Shown one piece after another: positions 8,039-17,257 of a stretch of 64,000 nucleotides of DNA. Numbering within the stretch: position 1 is the stretch's first letter; every line of letters starts with the position of its first letter. A program made the position numbers and the translations under genes. The DNA comes from Anaerolineaceae bacterium UBA6133 (GTDB lineage: Bacteria; Chloroflexota; Anaerolineae; Anaerolineales; Anaerolineaceae): assembly GCA_002435825.1 (NCBI GenBank), contig DIVL01000028.1:1-64000 (forward strand), in the 5' to 3' direction. The notes under the pieces were generated by a model. The model saw only the letters and a list, made by a program, of their open reading frames with translations. It was not told where the DNA came from and did no database searches.

Positions 8039-8596
8039 ATGATTGATGAACTGTTAAGAGAGTCCAAACAGCGCATGCGAGGCGCATTGGAAGTGTTGGA
8101 AGATGATCTGATAGCGATCCGAACCGGGCGGGCATCACCCGCGCTGGTCGAAAGACTGCAGGTTGAGTACTATGGCTCCAGCCTCTCACTGATTCAACTT
8201 GCCACCATCAGTGTGCCCGAATCACGTCAGCTGCTCATTCGTCCTTTTGATACCTCATCGTTCAAAGCTATCGAGCGTGCCATCCAGGCTTCAGATCTGG
8301 GTCTCACCCCCAACAGCGATGGTAAGGTGATTCGCCTCAACCTGCCGCCTCTCACAGAGGAACGCCGGCGCGACTTGGTAAAAATGGTCCATTCACGCCT
8401 TGAGGATTGCCGGGTAGCCATCCGCAACATCCGGCGCGACAGCCTGAAAGATATGCGTGAGTTTGAGAAAGAGAAATTGATTTCTGAGGACGAACTCAAA
8501 AGGGGTGAGGATGATCTGCAGGATCTGACCGACGAAATGGTGGCTGAGGTGGACGTTATCGGCGACCGCAAAGAAAAAGAGATCATGGAATTCTAA
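8039..8596 (+). CDS. frr: Ribosome recycling factor
   Basis: RRF works with EF-G to split the post-termination ribosome. The 185-residue protein is full length and shows the family blocks IRTGRASPALVERLQVEYYG, near LIQLATISVPESRQLLIRPFD, and LNLPPLTEERRRDLVKMV, followed by the long C-terminal helix. AAGGAGG lies immediately upstream of ATG 8039. It begins a three-gene cluster with uppS (2-base gap) and cdsA, part of the widely conserved pyrH-frr-uppS-cdsA order; pyrH is not adjacent here. Confidence 0.97.
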   Translation: MIDELLRESKQRMRGALEVLEDDLIAIRTGRASPALVERLQVEYYGSSLSLIQLATISVPESRQLLIRPFDTSSFKAIERAIQASDLGLTPNSDGKVIRLNLPPLTEERRRDLVKMVHSRLEDCRVAIRNIRRDSLKDMREFEKEKLISEDELKRGEDDLQDLTDEMVAEVDVIGDRKEKEIMEF

Positions 8597-8598
8597 GC

Positions 8599-9309
8599 AT
8601 GTCCGAAACAAGCAGGCGCGTGCCGGAACATGTCGGCATTATCATGGACGGAAACGGTCGCTGGGCGAAAGCGCGCGGTTTGCCGCGGCTGGCTGGGCAC
8701 CGGGCTGGAACAAAAAACTTGCGCCGCATCATCCGCGCCGCAGCCAATGCCGGCATCAAGCACCTGACCTTCTATGCCTTCTCCACTGAAAACTGGAGCC
8801 GTCCCAAAGAAGAGGTTGGCGGTTTGATGGGTCTTCTGGGCGAATTTATCGAAACGGAAACCCCGGAGCTGCATAAGGAAGGCGCACGCCTGCTTCACAT
8901 CGGTCATCTTGAACATCTCGAGCCGCAATTACGCCAAAAGATCGAAAATGCGATCGAGTTGACCAAAAATAACACCCGAATTGACGTTATCTTCGCTATC
9001 AGTTACGGCGGGCGCGATGAAATCGTGACTGCGGTCAGGAAGATCGTCGCGTCGGGCATCCCGGCTGAAGAGATAACTCAGCAGACTCTGTCCGATAATA
9101 TGTTTACCGCGGGCATTCCGGACCCGGACTTGATCATCCGCACTTCTGGCGAATTGCGCACCAGTAACTTCCTCACCTGGCAAAGCGTCTACAGTGAGTG
9201 GGCTTTTCCGGAAGTGTTATGGCCGGACTTTGACGAAGCTACCCTGGCAGAGATCCTTGAAGATTTCGCCAAACGCGACCGCCGCTTTGGCGGATTGAGC
9301 AAAAAGTAA
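8599..9309 (+). CDS. uppS: Undecaprenyl diphosphate synthase (cis-prenyltransferase)
   Basis: It extends farnesyl diphosphate with isopentenyl units to make the C55 lipid carrier for cell-wall synthesis. Clear motifs are GIIMDGNGRWAKARG with the catalytic Asp, FYAFSTENWSRPKEEV, and DPDLIIRTSGELRTSNF near the C-terminus, where RTSGE...SNFL is the Mg/IPP-binding block. At 236 residues the length is normal. It sits 2 bases after frr, and its stop overlaps the start of cdsA in a TAATG arrangement, so the three genes are probably one transcript. Confidence 0.95.
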   Translation: MSETSRRVPEHVGIIMDGNGRWAKARGLPRLAGHRAGTKNLRRIIRAAANAGIKHLTFYAFSTENWSRPKEEVGGLMGLLGEFIETETPELHKEGARLLHIGHLEHLEPQLRQKIENAIELTKNNTRIDVIFAISYGGRDEIVTAVRKIVASGIPAEEITQQTLSDNMFTAGIPDPDLIIRTSGELRTSNFLTWQSVYSEWAFPEVLWPDFDEATLAEILEDFAKRDRRFGGLSKK

Positions 9310-10121
9310 TGCTGCGCCAGCGGGCACTTTCGGCCTTGATTTTTGTGCCCCTGTTCTTGGGTCTGGTATGGCTTGGGGGGATTACCTTTGACTTATTTCT
9401 GTTAGTTGTGTTGGCATATGCGGGTTTTGAATATACCCGCATGCTTCATAACTCAGGCTACAAAGTTTCTTACCCGCTGATGATTGCCGCCATTTGCATG
9501 CTGGTCTTACTGCGTATATTCCTGACCGCATGGCTGGAGCCGCTGGCGTGGACGGTGATCCTGGTGTTGCTGGGTGGTTACAGTCTCTGGCAGTACGAGC
9601 ATGGGGATGAGCAAGCCTTCATCTGCCTGGGGCTGCAGGTTTTTGGCGTGTTCTTTATTGGCGTCTTGGGGGCTTATGGCATCTCGCTCAATCAAAGCCA
9701 GCCGCATGGAAACCTTTGGCTGCTGGTGACGATTGCACTGGTGTGGCTGGTGGATACCGGCGCGTATTTGATCGGCAGTCGGTTTGGAAAGCGCAAGGTT
9801 GCGCCCAGGCTCAGCCCGAAAAAGACCCTTGAAGGTTTGATCGGCGGCACGCTGGTGGGACTGCTTTCGGGAGTATTGATCGGCTGGATCCTGCGCAAGC
9901 CATTGCCGGAGTTGGGAATGTTTAATGGCGCGGTTTTAGGGTTTTTGATGGGTCCGACGGCGTTCTTTGGGGATACGCTCATGAGCCTGATCAAACGCAC
10001 GCTGGCAGTGAAGGATACTGGCAGTTTGATCCCTGGTCACGGCGGCGTGCTCGACCGCCTGGATTCGATGCTCTGGGCTATGGCAGTGGGGTATTATTTT
10101 TTCATGTTTTTTGGATTGTAA
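9309..10121 (+). CDS. cdsA: Phosphatidate cytidylyltransferase
   Basis: CdsA makes CDP-diacylglycerol, the precursor of bacterial phospholipids, at the membrane. The protein has 270 residues and about eight hydrophobic segments. The signature near the C-terminus is DTLMSLIKRTLAVKDTG then PGHGGVLDRLDSML, with GSRFGKRKVAPRLSPKKT before it. ATG 9309 shares a base with the uppS stop (TAATG), which indicates translational coupling. No dxr gene follows, although that is common in other bacteria; the next 476 bases are repeats. Confidence 0.94.
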   Translation: MLRQRALSALIFVPLFLGLVWLGGITFDLFLLVVLAYAGFEYTRMLHNSGYKVSYPLMIAAICMLVLLRIFLTAWLEPLAWTVILVLLGGYSLWQYEHGDEQAFICLGLQVFGVFFIGVLGAYGISLNQSQPHGNLWLLVTIALVWLVDTGAYLIGSRFGKRKVAPRLSPKKTLEGLIGGTLVGLLSGVLIGWILRKPLPELGMFNGAVLGFLMGPTAFFGDTLMSLIKRTLAVKDTGSLIPGHGGVLDRLDSMLWAMAVGYYFFMFFGL

Positions 10122-10597
10122 AGTCGCCGTAGGGGAGACGCCCGCGTCGCCCTTATCCGGAAATACCCTTGTAGGCGGAACCCCCCCCGTGGTGACCCGC
10201 GTGATTACCCGTTTCGGTCGAGGCAGGCCATCGACCCTACAGGACGTATTTGATACCCGATCGCCGTAGGGAAAGGGCTTGCCTTTTCCATGACTTCTTG
10301 GTTGATGCGGCCATCAACCCTCCGCCGATGATGTAAACGTCGGAGTGAGCCCGCGAGAGGTAAATTGCTGGCAAAAGGTTTGGGGCGGTCTCATTCCGAC
10401 CTTCAAAAAAGCCGGATTGAACCCCATTCGCTACGCTCAGGGGCAGGTGAAACGCAATCCGGCCTACATTACTGCCCCTAAAACAATTAACCTCTTTAGG
10501 TTCGTGGTTACCCGTTGAGACTGGGAGACCTACGGTCAAGCAGCGTGCACGGTCCCACAGGGAGGCTTCGCACTCAAGAGACCGGCACGATCGATTC
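10122..10597. repeat. Gene-free stretch built from a dispersed repeat family
   Basis: Contains GGTCGAGGCAGGCCATCGACCCTAC (10216-10240), nearly identical to 58880-58904 and partly matched at 63675-63719. It also has GATGATGTAAACGTCGGAGTGAGCCC and a run ending GGTCTCATTCCGACCT (10318-10405), which has a diverged counterpart at 63505-63585. A GCCGGATTGAACCCC...GCAATCCGGC inverted pair is here as well. The open frame at 10237-10539 lies in this repeat material and is not considered a gene. Confidence 0.65.
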
Positions 10598-12241
10598 TTA
10601 TTGTCCCAACGCCGCGTCGACGATCTCGCGGGCTTCCTTTTGGATCTGGGCCAGGTGCTCGGCGCTCTTGAGACTCTCGGCGTAGATCTTGTAAATATCT
10701 TCCGTTCCCGAAGGTCTGGCGGCGAACCAGCCGTTCTCGGTGGTCACCTTCAGTCCGCCAATTGGCGCGTGATTGCAGGTGGCGGCGGTGAGCTTATCTA
10801 AAATCGGATCTCCAGCCATCATCTCAGCTTTCACCAGGTCCGGAGAAAGGTTGCCCAAAATCGATTTCTGTTTGGCGTTCGCGGGCGCGTCCTGGCGGGC
10901 ATAGAAACTTCCGCCCAACTCCGCCTCGAGCGCCTGGTAATGCAGCCCCGGATCCTTACCGGTCACAGCCAGCATCTCCGCAGCCAGCAGGTTGAGGATA
11001 ATCCCATCCTTATCGGTCGTCCAGGTCTCGCCGTTTTTACGCAGGAACGAAGCCCCGGCGCTTTCCTCCCCGCCGAAGCCGATGCTGCCATCCAGCAGTC
11101 CGGGAACAAACCACTTGAAGCCCACCGGCACTTCGCACAGTTTACGACCGATTTTTTTGACCACTTTGTCGATGATCGAACTGGAAACCAGCGTTTTTCC
11201 AACAGCGGCTTCTGCCGGCCAACCAGGACGGTGCTGGAAGAGGTACCAAATCGCCACACTGAGGTAAGCGTTGGGGTTCATCAAGCCCACGCTGGGGGTG
11301 ACGATGCCGTGCCGGTCGTAATCAACATCGTTGCCAAAGGAGATGTCAAAATCATCTTTCATGGCAACCAGGCTGGCCATCGCGTAGGGGGAGGAGCAAT
11401 CCATTCGGATCTTGCCATCCCTATCCAGGGTCATGAAGGAGAAAGTCGGGTCAACGCGTTTGTTGACAACCTCAAGATTGAGCCCGTACATCTCAGCCAT
11501 GGGTTCCCAATAGGCAATGCCCGAACCGCCCAGCGGATCAACGCCGATGTGGATGCCCGAGTCGGCGATCGCCTGCATATCAACCACGTTGATCAGGTCT
11601 TTTAGATAAGGATTCAGCAGGTCGATTTGTTTGGTTGTGTCGGCTGCCATGGCCTTGTTGAGTGGCATCCGGCGCACATCCAACATATCGTTGGCGATGA
11701 TCTCGTTGGCGCGGTTCTGGATCCACTTGGTGGTGACCGTGTCGGCTGGACCGCCGTTGGGTGGGTTGTACTTGAAACCGCCGTCTTCGGGAGGGTTGTG
11801 CGAAGGGGAAATGACAACCCCATCCGCTTGCACGCCCTTGTGGCTCGCATTCCAGGTCAGGATGGCGTGTGAGATGACCGGCGTGGGGGTGTATTGATGC
11901 TTTTGATGGATATGGATCTCCATCGCGTTGCCTGCGAAGACCTCAATGGCGGTATAAAGCGCCGGCTCCGAAAGCCCGTGAGTGTCCATGCCCATGAAAA
12001 GTGGACCAGTGATGCCCTCGCCGCGGCGGTATTCGTAGATCGCCTGGCTGATGGCAGCCACGTGGTCATCGTTGAAACTGCCGTTCAGCGAGCTGCCGCG
12101 ATGCCCCGAGGTGCCAAAAGCGACCGCCTGAGCTGGGTTGCCCGGTTCGGGGTGCTGCGTGTAGTAGGCTGAGATCAAGCGCGGGATGTTGGTGAGTGAT
12201 TCGATCGGCGCGGGTTTGCCTGCCAGTGGATGAATGCTCAT
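10598..12241 (-). CDS. pgm: Phosphoglucomutase (alpha-D-glucose-phosphate specific)
   Basis: It interconverts glucose 1-phosphate and glucose 6-phosphate, linking glycogen and sugar-nucleotide pools to glycolysis. The 547-residue length matches the Pgm type. Motifs: FGTSGHRGSS at the N-terminus, the phosphoserine loop VVISPSHNPPEDGG, the metal-binding DVDYDRHG, the sugar-binding FGGEESAGASFL, and the phosphate-binding RPSGTEDIYKIYAES at the C-terminus. It stands alone between two repeat-filled gaps. A GH13 and a GH3 glycosidase elsewhere in the window fit the same carbohydrate metabolism, but there is no operon link. Confidence 0.95.
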   Translation of the reverse strand: MSIHPLAGKPAPIESLTNIPRLISAYYTQHPEPGNPAQAVAFGTSGHRGSSLNGSFNDDHVAAISQAIYEYRRGEGITGPLFMGMDTHGLSEPALYTAIEVFAGNAMEIHIHQKHQYTPTPVISHAILTWNASHKGVQADGVVISPSHNPPEDGGFKYNPPNGGPADTVTTKWIQNRANEIIANDMLDVRRMPLNKAMAADTTKQIDLLNPYLKDLINVVDMQAIADSGIHIGVDPLGGSGIAYWEPMAEMYGLNLEVVNKRVDPTFSFMTLDRDGKIRMDCSSPYAMASLVAMKDDFDISFGNDVDYDRHGIVTPSVGLMNPNAYLSVAIWYLFQHRPGWPAEAAVGKTLVSSSIIDKVVKKIGRKLCEVPVGFKWFVPGLLDGSIGFGGEESAGASFLRKNGETWTTDKDGIILNLLAAEMLAVTGKDPGLHYQALEAELGGSFYARQDAPANAKQKSILGNLSPDLVKAEMMAGDPILDKLTAATCNHAPIGGLKVTTENGWFAARPSGTEDIYKIYAESLKSAEHLAQIQKEAREIVDAALGQ

Positions 12242-12869
12242 AAAGTCTCCTCTTCTTCATCAGGCTTTTGCCTGCTGGATGGTATGAATTCTTCCTGCCC
12301 CTTATCGGTTTGTAATAAGTGATATGTAATTTTATCATGCAGCTTCTCCAATTTCTGGTGAACTTGGAAAAAGCACAGGGCAATAGCATCATGAGCCTTT
12401 TATTGTAAGAGAAGCGAAGTTATCTCATCTTGATTCCGTCATCGCGAGTCTCTTTTGCGAAGCACTCTCGCTGTTCAAGTTCTACACTTCTTTAGGATAC
12501 GAGATTGCTTCATCACTTTGTCAACTGATGCCAGGATATCCCGCGAGGTGACTTGACAAAGTGATTCGCAATGACGCCCCCGCCGTCATCGCGAGCCTCT
12601 CCTGCCCTTGTGTCTTTTTACAAGGGTTGCGCCTGTGCCCGCGCAGCAGGGTAAAGCGATCTCATCATGCAAAGACGAAATTGCTTCGTCACTTTGCCAA
12701 TCCGATGTCAGAGTAACCCATGAAATTGCTGGGCAATGTGGCTCACAGTAACGAAAATATTCTTGGAAATATGCTGCATTTGCCCTGGTAAGTTGAACAA
12801 AAAAACACCCCGGAAAGATGTTCTTTTCCGGGGTGATGATTTCGAGCTTCTTGTAGAAAGCAGGAGCGC
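12242..12869. other. Gene-free stretch with REP-like hairpins
   Basis: No gene is supported. TCACTTTGTCAA (12513-12524) and TTGACAAAGTGA (12553-12564) are a 12-bp perfect inverted repeat, bracketed by ATTGC and GCAAT. A diverged copy of the left part lies near 12668-12690. GTCATCGCGAG occurs twice (near 12457 and 12592), sharing its first bases with the 32-bp repeat family. Confidence 0.6.
12799..12835 (-). terminator. Intrinsic terminator of the SIMPL-domain gene
   Basis: CACCCCGGAAA (12806-12816) and TTTCCGGGGTG (12825-12835) form an 11-bp stem, followed on the minus strand by seven T residues. It is 34 bases beyond the stop at 12870. Confidence 0.88.
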
Positions 12870-13631
12870 TTATTCGATTACGTAGATCAGGTTTGCGTCA
12901 AATGTGACCACGATCTGTCCGGCTGAGACGGGCACGGATGAGTATGCATCCATTGCCGCACCACCGCCCATACCGTAGGGTGAATAGGGCTGCACATAAG
13001 AGGTGTTAGACACGTTGATGGTCTGAATTTGACCCAAGGTGACACCAGCTGTAGCAGCCGTTGCCAGCGCTTTTGCTTCGGCATCCTTGATGGCAAGGTC
13101 TCTTGCCTGATCGAGAGCAGCCTGGCGATTGGCGATATCGAAGTTGATACCGTATATCTGGTTGGCGCCAGCGCTCAGCGCCGCATCCAGAACCTGGCTC
13201 AGTTTGGTCAGGTCACGCACGGTCACATACAGGGTGTTTTCAACCGAATAGCTGATGTAGCTGGGTTGACCCATCTGATCGTACTGCTGGATTGAGTAGA
13301 CATTGAAGTTCGCAGTCTGTAAATCTTTTTCCTCAACGCCCATGGCTTTGATCGCATCAGAAATTGCGGTTGCCTGGGTGTTGTTGGCTGCAAGAGCAGA
13401 AGAGACATCCTGTGCCTCACTGCGGACACCAATGTTGATATACGCCAGGTCTGGCACGAGCATAACCTTTCCGGTTCCCGTCACGCTCATAGTGCGAAGC
13501 GGAGCTGACGCGGATTGCGGGGAAGTGTTTGTTGCATCGGCTTGCTGAACTGGCAGCATAGTACAAGCTGAGAGTCCAATAGTGGCAACTAACAGCAAAG
13601 CAATAAATGTGAATAGGTGTTTCTTGTTCAT
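12870..13631 (-). CDS. SIMPL-domain (DUF541) lipoprotein
   Basis: This is a 253-residue exported protein. The N-terminal signal ends in a lipobox (IGLSAC), so it is probably lipid-anchored. The mature part carries the SIMPL/DUF541 fold: MSVTGTGKVMLVPDLAYINIGV, then DLQTANFNVYSIQQYD and the repeated-helix region QAALDQARDLAIKDAEAKALA. Members of this family are periplasmic or surface proteins of poorly defined role, some linked to oxidative stress. It is monocistronic, with its own terminator, and faces away from the NurA operon. Confidence 0.88.
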   Translation of the reverse strand: MNKKHLFTFIALLLVATIGLSACTMLPVQQADATNTSPQSASAPLRTMSVTGTGKVMLVPDLAYINIGVRSEAQDVSSALAANNTQATAISDAIKAMGVEEKDLQTANFNVYSIQQYDQMGQPSYISYSVENTLYVTVRDLTKLSQVLDAALSAGANQIYGINFDIANRQAALDQARDLAIKDAEAKALATAATAGVTLGQIQTINVSNTSYVQPYSPYGMGGGAAMDAYSSVPVSAGQIVVTFDANLIYVIE

Positions 13632-13714
13632 TTTATTCTCCTTAGATTGTCATAAATCTGTCCTATTAACGTCATGTGGGGCTTTTTTGTTCCATTTTGA
13701 TTCCCTGGCTTGGA

Positions 13715-13720
13715 TATAAT
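13715..13720 (+). promoter_or_regulatory. Candidate -10 box of the NurA-HerA-Rad50 operon
   Basis: TATAAT is a perfect -10 hexamer 28 bases before the ATG at 13749. No convincing -35 box is spaced correctly. The position implies a very short leader. Confidence 0.45.
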
Positions 13721-13748
13721 AAGGAGACAAACTGCCTTTAAGGAGAGT

Positions 13749-14915
13749 ATGCCGGTAAATTATGCTCAGTTAGAACACAGCCAGGGTCAATTCGCAGCCC
13801 AATACGCTGCCTGGCAGGCAGAACAAGCCGCCCGCTCTGCGGCGCTGCAGAGCCTGCTCAGCGAAGCCGCTGCGGATCCTGACCTGCTGCGCCAGGCAAT
13901 TGAGGAGGCTGAACAACAGCTGACGAACCTCTACCTGGCAAAACCGACCAACGAGCCGATCCTGACCCACATGCCTCTGCCCCAGGCACCCGAGTGTTAT
14001 ACCCTGATTGCGGCAGATGGCTCCCAGATCGTCCCCAGCCGGCATCGTGCCTTGCAGTTCGGCGTGGTCAACGTCGGCTTGATCAAGGCGCACATTGGCA
14101 GTGGTGAACCCCCTGAGATCAGGGTTGAGACCGAATTGCTCGCCATGGACCAGATCCAGACCGATCAGGGAAATCTGATTGGCGAGGATGAAGTGGCGCT
14201 CCTGCGCGACCTGGCGGAGCGCAAATTGATCCGCCAGGCAGTCTCGCCTGAGGACCTTGAGCCTGTTATCACCCTCACCGATGGTCCGCTGGACGTCTTC
14301 TACCGCTCTACCATCCAGGGCGACCGGGGTCAGCAGGTGCAGCAGGAAGTCTTTGAAATTGACCAGGACTTACGGCAGCGCGGTGTGGTGACGGCCGGTT
14401 ACATTGATAAGCCCGGTTCCGCCATGCTCAGCCGCATGCTGGCGATCTTCCAGTGCAAGCGCCAGGGCTTACCGCTCGAGTCCAATAATCGCGAGCTCAA
14501 CCTGAGCGACCGTTTCATCTTGCAGGAAATCCTGCGTTTGCCAGGAGAACGCTCCGCGATCTTCGAAGCCATCACCCGTAACGCCAGAAAACCTGCCAAC
14601 AGCTTGCCGGTTGCGTTCTTTTACCTGAACGTCAGCTGTGATGAGACGGAATCCTGCCTGGTTCGCCTTGAATTCCCCCTGTGGGTTACCGAAGTGCCCG
14701 GCCTGGTGGACAAGCTGCATGCCGTGATCTACAAGGAAGCCCAGGTGCTTGATTCTCACCCTTACCCCTACCTCTTGCATCGGTCGCATGAGCTGGCCAT
14801 TGTCAAGCGCATCGAAGCGGATGAGGTCGAAGTGATCTTGCAGAGCCAGCTTGATCCCCAGATTCGTGCCCGCCAACAACGTTCAAACAAAGATTACCTG
14901 AAAGGACTCTCATGA
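13749..14915 (+). CDS. nurA: NurA-family 5'-3' nuclease
   Basis: NurA works with the HerA translocase to resect DNA ends. The protein has 388 residues. The expected metal-binding aspartates are seen as Asp90 in LIAADGSQIVPS and Asp178 in ITLTDGPLDVFY, with a C-terminal HRSHELAIVKR segment. ATG 13749 was chosen over upstream frame starts because AAGGAG (13740-13745) lies just before it and the candidate -10 box would otherwise be inside the gene. It begins a four-gene operon, overlapping the next gene by 4 bases (ATGA). Similar HerA/NurA sets are best known in archaea. Confidence 0.85.
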   Translation: MPVNYAQLEHSQGQFAAQYAAWQAEQAARSAALQSLLSEAAADPDLLRQAIEEAEQQLTNLYLAKPTNEPILTHMPLPQAPECYTLIAADGSQIVPSRHRALQFGVVNVGLIKAHIGSGEPPEIRVETELLAMDQIQTDQGNLIGEDEVALLRDLAERKLIRQAVSPEDLEPVITLTDGPLDVFYRSTIQGDRGQQVQQEVFEIDQDLRQRGVVTAGYIDKPGSAMLSRMLAIFQCKRQGLPLESNNRELNLSDRFILQEILRLPGERSAIFEAITRNARKPANSLPVAFFYLNVSCDETESCLVRLEFPLWVTEVPGLVDKLHAVIYKEAQVLDSHPYPYLLHRSHELAIVKRIEADEVEVILQSQLDPQIRARQQRSNKDYLKGLS

Positions 14916-15520
14916 ACGATTCGTCCCGTTCGATCCCAATTGGCAAGCTCCTGCGCGCCGACAACAGCCAGTTTGTGGCAGGCTGCCGCGTCAGGGAGCT
15001 GGAAACCCCGGCTTTTGGCTCGCTGGTCAGAGCATCCCTGGAAGATCAGACCGATGTCTATGGGCTGATCACCAACATCAGCATCAATGATGATGGGCTC
15101 GTAAGGCAGCTTGTCTCGGGGGTGAGCATCCCCGGGGAGTATACTGCCGACAACCGCTACAACAGGAATTTGCCAGTCGAGATCCACGTGCTCACGATTG
15201 GCTATCAGAGCGAAGGTCAGATCCACCACCAGCTTCCGCCCCGCCCGCCGCTCAGCCTGGACCAACTCTTCCTGTGCGACTCAGCCGAAGTGGCGCGCTT
15301 CACCGGCCACGGCTATTCCTACCTGCGCCACATCCTGCGCCTGGTGGACCAGCCAGTTGAGGAGCTGCTGGTGTCGCACCTCTCCCAAGCGCGCCGCGTG
15401 CAGGACTCGCTGGGCAACCCTGAGTGGTACGAGGCAGCCTGCCAGAGATTGATCGTCCTGCTAAGAGATGACTACCCGCGCCTGACCCAGGCGTTGGACG
15501 CCCTTTCAGAACTGGAGTAA
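14912..15520 (+). CDS. Stand-alone HAS-barrel-like protein of the HerA operon
   Basis: This is a 202-residue protein with no obvious catalytic motif. Its first roughly 80 residues (IPIGKLLRADNSQFVAGCRV, then DVYGLITNISI) resemble the HAS-barrel that begins HerA-type ATPases, including the next gene, which has a comparable SLRFYGLVTDLQL strand. The second half is helical (GYSYLRHILRLVDQ onward). It overlaps nurA by 4 bases and ends 3 bases before herA, so it is probably a subunit or adaptor of the HerA-NurA machine. HAS-barrels mediate HerA-NurA contact in known complexes; the role here is inferred. Confidence 0.6.
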   Translation: MNDSSRSIPIGKLLRADNSQFVAGCRVRELETPAFGSLVRASLEDQTDVYGLITNISINDDGLVRQLVSGVSIPGEYTADNRYNRNLPVEIHVLTIGYQSEGQIHHQLPPRPPLSLDQLFLCDSAEVARFTGHGYSYLRHILRLVDQPVEELLVSHLSQARRVQDSLGNPEWYEAACQRLIVLLRDDYPRLTQALDALSELE

Positions 15521-15523
15521 CGC

Positions 15524-17257
15524 ATGATGGAACCCCAAACAGATTTCAGCAATGACAACCCGCCCATCGGCTTTGTGACTGGGGGCGGTCTTGAAGCCAA
15601 CCTGCAGGTGAAGCTGACCGTGCCGGCACAAACGGTGCAGGAAGGGGCTTTTGTGGTGATGGATAGCGGCAGCTTGCGCTTTTATGGGCTGGTAACAGAC
15701 CTCCAATTGGCAGCCATTGACCCCAACTATGCCAGCCAACTGAACACCGAGCGCTTCAGTCCGCGCCTGGGGCAGTACCTCAACCAGAGTACGCTCTACA
15801 CCAACCTGGCGGTCATGCCCGCCCTGATGCTCGACCGCGGTCCGGACCCAACCAGCCCGGAATATGCAGCCTGGGCGCAAAACCGACCGACGAAAGATAC
15901 ACCCATCACGGTAAAGACCGTGCCCGACCATCACGCGCCGGTTAAGTTGGCAAATGCCGAGGATATCGCCCAGATCTTCGGCACGGAGGACGGCAAAACT
16001 ATCTTCCGCGTCGGTGAAACGCGCGAGCAGGGGCACGCGGTCTGCCTGAACCTCGAAAAGTTCGTTCGACGCTCGTCGGGTATTTTTGGCACGACCGGCT
16101 CGGGCAAGTCCTTCCTGGCGCGCATGATCCTGGCGGGATTGATCCATGCCAACATTGCTTCCACCCTGATTTTCGACATGCACAACGAGTATGGTCCTCC
16201 AAGTACCTCCTCTGACACCGGCAAGCCGGTGAGTGGGCTCAAGGAACAGTTTACGGCACGCGTAAGGTTGGTGGGCTTGGGCGCGGGTACAGATTTTGGT
16301 GCCTTGCATGCTGATTTTAAACTCGAAATCGCGCACAAAGACATCACCCCGGAAGATGTCTTGCAGCTCAGCCAGGCCTTGAACCTCAAGGAAACCACTG
16401 CTGCCACGCTGGATGCCCTGCAGACCAGTTTTGGGGAAGACTGGTTCACCGCCTTTATGCATATGCGCGGGAAGGCAACTGACGAAGATGAGGAAGGCAA
16501 GCGCCGTCCGGCAGCCGACAGCGTGGAAGCCTGGGCAAATGAGGCGGGTGTGAATGTGCTGGCAGCGGAAAGCTTGCGCAGCAAACTCAGCCGCCTGATG
16601 AACCGACCCTACCTGGCGGACAGCCCCGCGAGCAACGGTCTGGCGGAGATCATCGATACCCTCCAGGCTGGGCGGCATGTGATCCTCTCCTTTGGACGCT
16701 ACGATTCTGAACTCGATTACCTGCTGGTCACCAACCTGATTACACGCAAAATCCGCGATACCTGGGAAGCTGCCACCAGCCAGTACCATAAGGACAAAAA
16801 GAATGAACCCCGCCCGCTGGTAGTGGTGGTTGAGGAGGCGCACAAGCTGCTCAACCGCGAAATGGCTTCGCAGACCATTTTCAGCACTATCGCGCGCGAA
16901 ATGCGCAAGTATTACGTGACCCTGCTAATCATCGACCAGCGTCCGTCGCAGATTTATGACGAGGTGATGTCGCAGCTTGGAACGCGCATCTCAGGAGCGC
17001 TCGGGGATGAGGATGACATCAACGCTGTGTTGAGCGGTCTGGCGGGGCGAAGCTCCCTGCGCGGCATGCTTGCCAAGCTTCAGCCTAAAGAGGAAGTGCT
17101 GATGCTCGGCTGGGGCGTGCCCATGCCCATTCCCATCCGTTCACGGCGCTATGACGATAAATTCTGGCAGGAAATTCATAAAGATGAGACGGCGAAGCCC
17201 GCAACCACCGCTGATTACAACAAGCTGTTAGGGTTTGGTGACGATGATACCGATTAA
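15524..17257 (+). CDS. herA: HerA-family DNA translocase/helicase ATPase
   Basis: HerA is a hexameric FtsK-like ATPase that pumps DNA during end resection. The 577-residue protein begins with a HAS-barrel (PIGFVTGGGLEANLQVKLTV). Walker A is GTTGSGKSF near residues 189-197 and Walker B is VVVVEEAHKLL near 432-442. A later DQRPSQIYDEVMSQLGTRIS block fits the sensor and arginine-finger region. It lies 3 bases after the HAS-barrel protein gene and overlaps the Rad50-like gene by 14 bases. A large open frame on the opposite strand (15506-16843) is a shadow of its GC-rich codons. Confidence 0.88.
   Translation: MMEPQTDFSNDNPPIGFVTGGGLEANLQVKLTVPAQTVQEGAFVVMDSGSLRFYGLVTDLQLAAIDPNYASQLNTERFSPRLGQYLNQSTLYTNLAVMPALMLDRGPDPTSPEYAAWAQNRPTKDTPITVKTVPDHHAPVKLANAEDIAQIFGTEDGKTIFRVGETREQGHAVCLNLEKFVRRSSGIFGTTGSGKSFLARMILAGLIHANIASTLIFDMHNEYGPPSTSSDTGKPVSGLKEQFTARVRLVGLGAGTDFGALHADFKLEIAHKDITPEDVLQLSQALNLKETTAATLDALQTSFGEDWFTAFMHMRGKATDEDEEGKRRPAADSVEAWANEAGVNVLAAESLRSKLSRLMNRPYLADSPASNGLAEIIDTLQAGRHVILSFGRYDSELDYLLVTNLITRKIRDTWEAATSQYHKDKKNEPRPLVVVVEEAHKLLNREMASQTIFSTIAREMRKYYVTLLIIDQRPSQIYDEVMSQLGTRISGALGDEDDINAVLSGLAGRSSLRGMLAKLQPKEEVLMLGWGVPMPIPIRSRRYDDKFWQEIHKDETAKPATTADYNKLLGFGDDDTD

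Noticed and set aside
10237..10539. 100-codon open frame after cdsA
   Set aside because: It lies in repeat material shared with other intergenic sites and has no domain.
15506..16843. 445-codon open frame opposite herA
   Set aside because: Antisense to a well-supported HerA gene; no motifs, no ribosome site.
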